From positions 1-13,431 of the forward strand of contig PITI01000372.1 of assembly GCA_004325065.1 (NCBI GenBank): 13,431 nt of DNA, in the 5' to 3' direction. Shown here in pieces: positions 7,419-13,431 of this stretch (position 1 is the stretch's first letter; every line of letters starts with the position of its first letter). The position numbers and the translations under genes are program-made. Source of the stretch: Hamiltosporidium magnivora (taxonomy: Eukaryota > Microsporidia > Dubosqiidae). The notes beneath the pieces are model-generated. The model searched no databases. It was not told where the DNA came from and saw only the letters and a list, made by a program, of their open reading frames with translations.

Positions 7419-7981
7419 TATCCTGAAAAGAAAAAAATGGAAGTAAATGTATAACTTTGTATTATAATGGAATAGACATATTAATTAATAAATAAAATGA
7501 TTATTTGCTCTATTTAACTACTTTTTTTTCGTAATGAATTAATTTATAAGTCAAATTATTGATTTAATAATTATTTAGAGCAATGTGTATATTTTTTTAC
7601 AATTTTCAATTTCGATTTTTATAATTTTCAAATAATTTTGTTTCGAATCTTCTGTATCACATAAGTCGAAATTTTAAATTATAATTGTTAGGAATGTTTC
7701 TAGGTATATGATCCTCTAAAACAGGGTATAAAAACTATGGTATAGAAAATCTAAAATCTAAACCTAAAATGAAGTAATTCCGGCAGATTATATAAGCAAT
7801 GTTTAGTCCATGCAAAGATTTTTTAAGTAATTTATGGATTATACAAAGTAGAAATACATCCAAAAATATATATTAATGTTTCATCTATAAAATAAATAAA
7901 TTCACATAAGTTTCAGATATTTTATTTTAAATTGATTGGTTGCACAAAAAAATGATAAAATGTTTATTTCTACCTTATTAT

Positions 7982-8297
7982 TTAATTCTGATACAAAAGC
8001 GCAAATAATTCAAAGATTCCTTGTTCTTTTATAACTGCATAGCCATTGTTACATGTAGTTATATTATTTCTTATTTGAGGTACAATCATGCGTAAAAATA
8101 TTTGCTTGTTTTCAATAATATATATGGTTGTTTTACTAAAAACCTTTCTAAAAAAAGTTAGCATTTAATTTGAAAGATTCCGGCAATTTTGTTTTTTTCG
8201 TATTTACAGATCTGATATCAAACCATTTTTATTTCTGTTTTATGTCACCTGTATATTCTGCCTTAACTTTAAAATCTATACAAATATGTTTTGGAAA
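7982..8297 (-). pseudogene. Possible degraded gene of unknown function
   Basis: Going down the minus strand, a frame is open from 8297 to a stop at 8150-8148, with a single TAA at 8231-8229. It reads through FPKHICIDFKVKAEYTGDIK and KLPESFKLNANFF. Just before it stops, a second frame starts at an ATG (8164-8162) and runs 60 codons to 7982, beginning MLTFFRKVF and containing CNNGYAVIKEQGIFELF. The overlap (NANFF in one frame, MLTFF in the other) is what a frameshift in an ageing gene would give. Together they span about 105 codons. I recognise no family. Chance openness in AT-rich DNA is a serious alternative, because stop codons are frequent but unevenly spread. Confidence 0.22.
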
Positions 8298-9111
8298 TTA
8301 TATATTTCCATAGTTACCTTATTTATATCTTTTTTATATTTTGGGATATTTTTGATAAACAAAGTCTGTCCCTCTATCTCAACTTACTCTACCTTAATAC
8401 GATTAATATCGGCTCTAGATAGTTTCTTAATTTTAATTGTACTTTATCTTTGACCTACAGAATTCTACAATTAGAAAAATAATTTTGAACGATTTCTTGC
8501 ACATTATTGTATGATTCAAGTCCTCATTAAAATTTAAGTTTATAGCTGGAAAATTTAATTTTGAAATAAATAGTAAAAATAACATTCAAATATATTAGAT
8601 TTTTTTGTCTTCTATGAAGCACATTCAATAAAATTGTGTTACTTTAAGTATTTCAAATTGAAGTTTTTTTCGGTAAATTTTAAACGACTTTCGAAAATTA
8701 AACCATATCGCTACTATACTTGAATATAAGCTAATTTCGATTTAATTTGTTGTAACAAGAAATAAAAACGAAAGCCAATGAAGTCGCAAGCAAAAAATCT
8801 TATTTTTATGGTACGACCCGAACGAAGATTATATAAAAAAATTATATATTAAGCAGAATAACATGAAAGCTGTAAAACCAGTAAAACAGTAAAAATAACA
8901 GATGTAAACACGAAAAACACAATTAACCTAAGCGTTCGATAGCATTTCAATTTACGGATTTAATTTAAAAATATTTCTTCCATTTAATTATTTTTATCTT
9001 TAAAATATTTTATCAAATATCAAAAGAATGAATCGTGTTCTCTAATTAATCCTTTTCCAAATTAAATTTCCATTAAAAACCATTATTTTCTATAAATTTT
9101 TACAAAATTTC

Positions 9112-9116
9112 TCCTT
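9112..9116 (+). promoter_or_regulatory. TCCTT element four bases before the LRR gene start
   Basis: The sequence TCTCCTTGAAA precedes the ATG at 9121. MSH6 has TCCTTCTAA in the same position relative to its own ATG, so the TCCTT and the four-base gap to the start codon are shared. Eukaryotic translation does not use this as a ribosome-binding site, so it is more likely a transcription-start or promoter element giving a very short leader, in line with the short leaders known in microsporidia. Confidence 0.4.
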
Positions 9117-9120
9117 GAAA

Positions 9121-11424
9121 ATGATATACGTAGGTTTGAGGATCAAAAGTTTAAAGGTTTTGTATTTATATTTACCCGCATATTTTATCTTATTTATACT
9201 TAGATTTATGAATGCAAAAAAAACGATCTCCATATATTTTTATTGTGATGAAGCAGTAAATAAAAATCAGGGCCACCGTGAATCAAGTTTAACATCGAAT
9301 CATGTTGATGAAAATAATAAGATACTACCAAATTCAAATATTAGAGTATTGAACACCTTTTTAATCGATGTAGATAACTTTTTGCTAAAATTTTTGCCGG
9401 AAGAAAAATTTGGAGAAAGCCAACACCAAAACATATATATAAAACAAAGTAGGTTGAGTTATAGTGATTTTGTATACTTTTATAGGATTATAATGATGTT
9501 TCCAGGTTTGATTCAAGATTTAAACGAATCAAAATACCGTTTAATTTTTAAAATTTTGAATATTTTTGATTTTGAAAAAAACAAGCAGCTTAAAGATTTT
9601 CTTCGAGTTATATCAGTTTCCATAATGTTCAATCCTATTATTTTGAACGTGAAGTCTATAAAATCTAAGCAAACAAATAAACAGAGATTGTCTGATATTA
9701 TTTCAAAAATAATGGTCATTGAATTTTTCAAAATATGTCTTTTTCCCAAAGCAACAATCGACTCGCTAAAAAATATTCCTCGAGGAGTGATTTTAGCTCA
9801 ATATACTCAACTTGGGTTTATCAAACTGAGTGAAGAAATATTGTACCTTGATCAAGATTTTATATGTAAAATATTGAAACAGAAACAAATAGCAAGGGAA
9901 TTTTTCGATATTTTGGATTATATTTTTTGTATTCACACTTTCAAAAGTCTGTTTCTATATAATATTGATTATACAAGAAAACTAAGTTTCTTTTTTGATT
10001 TGTCTCTATTTGAGAATATTGATGAATTGTTTTTATACAAATGCTTCCAAGTCGATTGTTTACTCCAAACAAATTACCAGAAGATGCATTTTAAAAATGT
10101 TGAAATATTGAATATAATTCACTGTGAATTTACTTCGGCAAATGAAATAAATTTTTTGCAAACATTAAATTTACAAAGTGTAAAATTTATTCTAAAAAAT
10201 GAACAAACTGAATTTCGGTATTGCCATTCTGATTTATGTTTAAATCTGCGAAATATTGTTTTCAATTTGACTAAAAAAATATTCGATTATGAAAATCAAA
10301 AATATATTTTTGAAAAGGAAACTCTAATTCCCTGTTACGAAAGCAATAAAGAATTTATTCTCAAATGCTATCAAGATAGAAGTAAAATAGAAATTATTGG
10401 AATTCCAAATATTCTATTTCAAACATATTTCACGGTAGAATTAAGCAATCCCTATATTAACTTTGACTTTCATATTTTGAATATCAAAGTAGCCAAAAAC
10501 ATAGCCTTGTCGTTTAAAAATACATATATAATAGATTTTAACTTACAAAAGCCAGAATTATATCTTGAATTTGTTAGTCTTTATATTGTTTCTTCTATTG
10601 TTACAAATATTTTCTTATCTAAAATTGTATTGCTTCCTTCTTTGAAAGAATTATCATTTTTAGGCTGTAAACTCATTTTTCCAAACAATTTGAAGTTGTC
10701 TATCGAAAATAAAACGATTAAAAAATTTAGTTTTAAGGCCTCAGTGGTGGAAAATAAAAATGAATTTATTGTATTAGTAAACAGTATGAGTGCTCTGAAA
10801 AAAATTAAACTTCTTTGTTCCGGTAATGATTCAAATCTATTTTTATCTCAATCTTCGGATACTGTGATAAATTTAAACAATATAAGTTCATTGTATTATT
10901 CGAGTTTTTATCGACATGGGAATCAATTACCATTATTTTCAATGTCTTCAAGCCTCGAATGTTTTGATTTTAGTGGTTCATATCCAGAAGGCACACTTTT
11001 TCTAATATTTGGTCAAGATAAATTTAACAATCTAAAAAAATTAAATTTAAATGAAATTAAAATCGGTAAAAAAGATAAGGGAGCGTTGACGAAATATACC
11101 GGTCTTCTTTATCTTAGTTTGTTTAGTTGTTGTAAAATTTCAGATCTGAGGTTTTTTGAATTATTCACATTTTCTGACACCTACTCGCTAATTGAAATAC
11201 AGCTTCCAAGTATTGAATTTTCATATTTTGATTTTCTATTTCTTTCTCGTCTCAAATATTTAAAAAGAATAAAAATTTATAGCTTAAAATTAATGTTTGT
11301 GGGTTTATATTTTCCAAAGGAATTTCTCTCACTAAAGGAAATAAAAATTGCAAAGATGGAGTTTTCAAGCGAACAGAAATCTCGATTTTTTGAGGAATTT
11401 GGAAATCGTATAAATAAATATTAA
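9121..11424 (+). CDS. Secreted leucine-rich-repeat protein of unknown function
   Basis: The true start is taken as ATG 9121, giving 767 residues. The frame is open two codons further upstream, but only from a TTG, an unlikely start in a eukaryote. Residues 11-29 are strongly hydrophobic (LKVLYLYLPAYFILFILRF), followed by NAKK, which fits a signal peptide cleaved near residue 32 or an N-terminal anchor. The rest is Leu/Ile/Phe/Asn-rich with irregular leucine-rich repeats. Clear units include FKNVEILNIIHCEF near 323, LPSLKELSFLGCKL near 504, NNLKKLNLNEIKIG near 635, YTGLLYLSLFSCCKI near 658, LKYLKRIKIYSLKL near 710 and FLSLKEIKIAKMEF near 733. Such proteins form large, fast-evolving families in some microsporidia and are proposed to face the host; that role is inference here. 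Codon use and composition match MSH6 and the peptidase gene. AATAAA follows the stop at 11490-11495. No enzyme motif is present. Confidence 0.85.
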   Translation: MIYVGLRIKSLKVLYLYLPAYFILFILRFMNAKKTISIYFYCDEAVNKNQGHRESSLTSNHVDENNKILPNSNIRVLNTFLIDVDNFLLKFLPEEKFGESQHQNIYIKQSRLSYSDFVYFYRIIMMFPGLIQDLNESKYRLIFKILNIFDFEKNKQLKDFLRVISVSIMFNPIILNVKSIKSKQTNKQRLSDIISKIMVIEFFKICLFPKATIDSLKNIPRGVILAQYTQLGFIKLSEEILYLDQDFICKILKQKQIAREFFDILDYIFCIHTFKSLFLYNIDYTRKLSFFFDLSLFENIDELFLYKCFQVDCLLQTNYQKMHFKNVEILNIIHCEFTSANEINFLQTLNLQSVKFILKNEQTEFRYCHSDLCLNLRNIVFNLTKKIFDYENQKYIFEKETLIPCYESNKEFILKCYQDRSKIEIIGIPNILFQTYFTVELSNPYINFDFHILNIKVAKNIALSFKNTYIIDFNLQKPELYLEFVSLYIVSSIVTNIFLSKIVLLPSLKELSFLGCKLIFPNNLKLSIENKTIKKFSFKASVVENKNEFIVLVNSMSALKKIKLLCSGNDSNLFLSQSSDTVINLNNISSLYYSSFYRHGNQLPLFSMSSSLECFDFSGSYPEGTLFLIFGQDKFNNLKKLNLNEIKIGKKDKGALTKYTGLLYLSLFSCCKISDLRFFELFTFSDTYSLIEIQLPSIEFSYFDFLFLSRLKYLKRIKIYSLKLMFVGLYFPKEFLSLKEIKIAKMEFSSEQKSRFFEEFGNRINKY

Positions 11425-12463
11425 ATTAAGAGTATCGATGATTAATTTTATGTGTTTCACTAGGTTTCTATATTTTTTGATTAAATTTGAATAAAAAAAC
11501 TATTTTTGATATAAAATTTTATCCAAGCAAGTTTTAAATTATATCAGATGTATGAAAGTACTTTTAATAGATCCAAGGTCATCCCAAAATCCCGGTCTTT
11601 ACGGTTTTTATTTAAAAAAATTTAAACGTACTATTTTGAATTCAAAAATATAAAAGAACCGGGATTTATACGGATAAATAAGGTATTTAAGCTATTTATA
11701 ATCTTTTATAAAAATTTATATTGTGCTTTTAGCCTGTTTTGTTTTTAAAATATTTATTCAAGTTCAGATTTATAAAATAAATGACTTTCTGAAATACTTT
11801 TTAATTAATACCAAACTTAAATAAATATTAACATTTCTAGCCTTTTATTTTATACATCGATTTCGTTTTTAGTTGGATAGGATCTAAAATCATGATAATA
11901 GCCCATATCTGCCGAGATTATTCATTGGATGAGTATTTTGTTGTCTATATGTTTTTTATATCCTATTAACTGATATTTTAAGCGTTTATTTAAAGCATGA
12001 AATATCTTTAAATACACGTGACTAAAATAGAATTATTTCATTATAGAATGAACGATATCATATAATTGTCTATTTTTCGAGTCTGATGATTTCTCATTCT
12101 GACAAATAATATATAAAGCTTCTTGAGGAAAATTTTATATACCCAATATCGATTTTTTTTTAATAATACACTGAAGATTTTTGTAACAATTCAAAAATAT
12201 AGAAGCTATTGCTATACTATTTAATTTGAATTTCACGAGTAGTTAATATAAATGAAGATTAGAATAAAGATTTCTTGTTTTTAGTACTATAATAAAATTT
12301 TACTAATTGAAAATTCAATTTTGATTTGAAACTCCGACCTGTACTTAATATTGCTGTAACTCTGTAAATATTTATAAGTGATGGCATTTGTTTTAAATAC
12401 TCTAGGAATAAAACTAAATTAATTTCAAAGCCAATACATGTTCAAAGTGTAAAATTCCCTCTC
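11425..12463. other. AT-rich intergenic region, no gene seen
   Basis: This is the 3' flank of the LRR gene and beyond. Frames in all six readings are short and stop-rich. The only structures are an AATAAA at 11490-11495, plausibly the poly(A) signal of the LRR gene, and an imperfect inverted repeat at 11581-11675, listed separately. I saw no RNA gene. Confidence 0.5.
11581..11675. repeat. Imperfect inverted repeat with a central palindrome
   Basis: The left arm AAATCCCGGTCTTT (11587-11600) pairs with the right arm AAAGAACCGGGATTT (11653-11667) with one bulged base. Outer ATCC (11581-11584) also faces GGAT (11672-11675). The spacer of about 52 bases contains the perfect palindrome TTTTGAATTCAAAA (11634-11647). 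The CCCGG/CCGGG cores stand out in such AT-rich DNA. It could fold as a long hairpin or be the remnant of a miniature inverted-repeat element, but no target-site duplication is evident. Confidence 0.55.
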
Positions 12464-13380
12464 TTGTTCATATGCTTCATTTATTACTATGCTCCTATGA
12501 CTTATTCGATCCCCTTTAATTGTAAAGTCGGCCGATCTCTCATACTCATAAGTTATTTAACTGTACATGCCATCTTAATAATTAGGATTATAAAAGTATT
12601 ACGACGTTTTAATACGAGAGTTATCAGAAAACTTGTTTTAGTCTTTCCTTTGCTTTTTTTGAAAATTGTGTTTTAGTTTCATCAAACCCTACAAAGAATG
12701 GAGAGAGTATAACCTCATTAAAAACTACCTAGTAATTAATGAGTTTATTTAATTGTTGTGAAAATTATTGTTGAGATTTTGGTGGAATATAAACCACATT
12801 GGATCTTTAGACCATTCCCATCTAATCATGAGTTACAACGGATTGAAAGAAGCAATTGGAAAATTTCCAGTTGGTATCCTCGAAACCGAGAGGTAAACGA
12901 GTAATTGAATAAGTAACCAAACAACCTTACAAAGTTAAAAAAATCATTGTAATCTCCTGTTTCTGTATCGTAATCAATACGCAATTTATAAATCTACTAA
13001 TTACTTTTACTTTTTATTTTTCTTCTCGTTTTAAATTGTCGGTTCATGATAAATGTATGTAAATAACAGCAGTATCAAAAACTGTAAGTTATAAAGACAG
13101 AAAAAAAAGAATTCCGAGAAACAAATTGAAAAACTAGATCCATAGATTGGGTAGATTTTGAAATATACTTGCTGTAACCTCTCTCGAGGCCCCAGATAAG
13201 GTATCTTTGATAGCGAAGCGCTATTACCATATTAAAAGGTTTGTTAACCAGTATAACCAAGTGTTGTTTTTTTTAAAAAAAAAGGTTTATTTATTTTATT
13301 AACCAGGTCTTCTATTTCTTTTCTTCCACAATTGGAGTTTAATGAAATATAATTTTATATTCGTTGAAAAATTCCATAAC
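12464..13380. other. Region of short broken frames, possibly old mobile-element debris
   Basis: No intact gene is seen, but several stretches read like protein for 40-60 codons. On the minus strand around 12420-12550 one frame includes ADFTIKGDRISHRSIVINEA. Around 12600-12800 (minus) frames broken by stops include NVVYIPPKSQQ, SQQLNKLINY and FSKKAKERLKQ. At 12748-12904 (plus) a 50-codon frame includes PHWIFRPFPSNHELQRIERS. At 13075-13230 (minus) a frame opens at an ATG with MVIALRYQRYLIWGLERGY. They lie in different frames and on both strands. Parts look less AT-rich than the flanks. The VVYIPPKS segment faintly recalls the N-terminal endonuclease of LINEs, but not enough to name it. Confidence 0.3.
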
Positions 13381-13390
13381 TCATAATTAT

Positions 13391-13431
13391 GTAGTAAAAT
13401 ACTACAATAGTAATCAAAAATATTACTATTG
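13391..13431. repeat. Two adjacent perfect hairpins at the right end of the window
   Basis: GTAGTA-AAA-TACTAC (13391-13405) is a 6-bp stem with a 3-base loop. It overlaps by one base CAATAGTAAT-CAAAAAT-ATTACTATTG (13405-13431), a perfect 10-bp stem with a 7-base loop. The second hairpin ends at the last base given and could continue. Options are a transposon terminus, a structured intergenic signal, or a fold-back at which an assembly stopped. Confidence 0.65.

Larger units (their letters stand above)
7419..9120. other. 1.7-kb AT-rich intergenic region with possible gene remnants
   Basis: No intact gene is convincing here. The first 100 bases are the 3' flank of the peptidase gene, with AATAAA at 7491-7496. 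On the minus strand at 7982-8297 broken frames may be an old gene and are listed separately. On the plus strand 8782-8889 is open for 36 codons and encodes WYDPNEDYIKKLY, but it lacks a start and a recognisable match. The last tens of bases serve as the promoter region of the LRR gene. I found no tRNA or rRNA signature. Confidence 0.45.

Noticed and set aside
8782..8889. 36-codon open stretch encoding WYDPNEDYIKKLY.
   Set aside because: It has no start codon, no match, and a length within chance expectation.
8925..8955. GTTCGATAGC as a possible tRNA T-loop.
   Set aside because: No pairing T-stem, anticodon arm or acceptor stem could be built around it.
9513..9749. 78-codon minus-strand frame.
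   Set aside because: It is antisense to the LRR gene, with no recognisable motif.
12464..12676. 70-codon plus-strand hydrophobic frame.
   Set aside because: It begins at TTG rather than ATG. From its first ATG only 59 residues remain, and the hydrophobicity is what AT-rich DNA gives by chance. The opposite strand looks at least as protein-like.
13075..13260. 61-codon minus-strand frame as an intact gene.
   Set aside because: It starts at TTG; the first ATG leaves about 51 codons with no family match, so it is noted only as part of a degraded region.

Overview
The window looks like nuclear DNA of a microsporidian, probably one with a large, gene-poor genome (Hamiltosporidium-like, from memory only). 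The case for this is three intronless genes in 13.4 kb, very AT-rich DNA between and within them, a short MSH6, a mitosome-type M16 processing peptidase, a secreted leucine-rich-repeat protein with no recognisable relative, and LINE debris. The lineage call is inference. No rRNA, tRNA, CRISPR array or bacterial-style operon was seen.

Layout. Bases 1 to about 1890 form a retrotransposon island. Five 60-base blocks I counted gave 40-48% G+C in the island (four blocks at 121, 841, 1561 and 1741) but 25% just outside it (2101) and 18% inside MSH6 (3661). The island holds an undamaged C-terminal piece of one LINE on the minus strand (1-382, running off the left edge). Facing it on the plus strand is a badly decayed reverse transcriptase of a second, different LINE (about 480-1612). 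A 57-codon orphan frame (1697-1870) follows. From 2300 to 5359 (minus) lies a complete MSH6-type mismatch-repair gene with a PCNA-binding box and a 25-residue tandem repeat. A 655-bp divergent spacer, carrying a diverged 119-bp tandem duplication, separates it from an M16 metallopeptidase most like mitochondrial processing peptidase beta (6015-7418, plus). After 1.7 kb of AT-rich DNA comes a 767-residue secreted LRR protein (9121-11424, plus). The last 2 kb carry no intact gene, only short broken frames, an imperfect inverted repeat, and two perfect hairpins at the extreme right end.

The genes do not form a pathway: MSH6 acts in nuclear mismatch repair, the peptidase would act in the mitosome, and the LRR protein is predicted to enter the secretory route. 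The main discoveries are the decayed LINE, recognisable only when motifs are followed across all three frames, and the intact MPP-beta-like active site in a lineage with highly reduced mitochondria. A short TCCTT element lies at exactly the same distance from the start codons of two genes.
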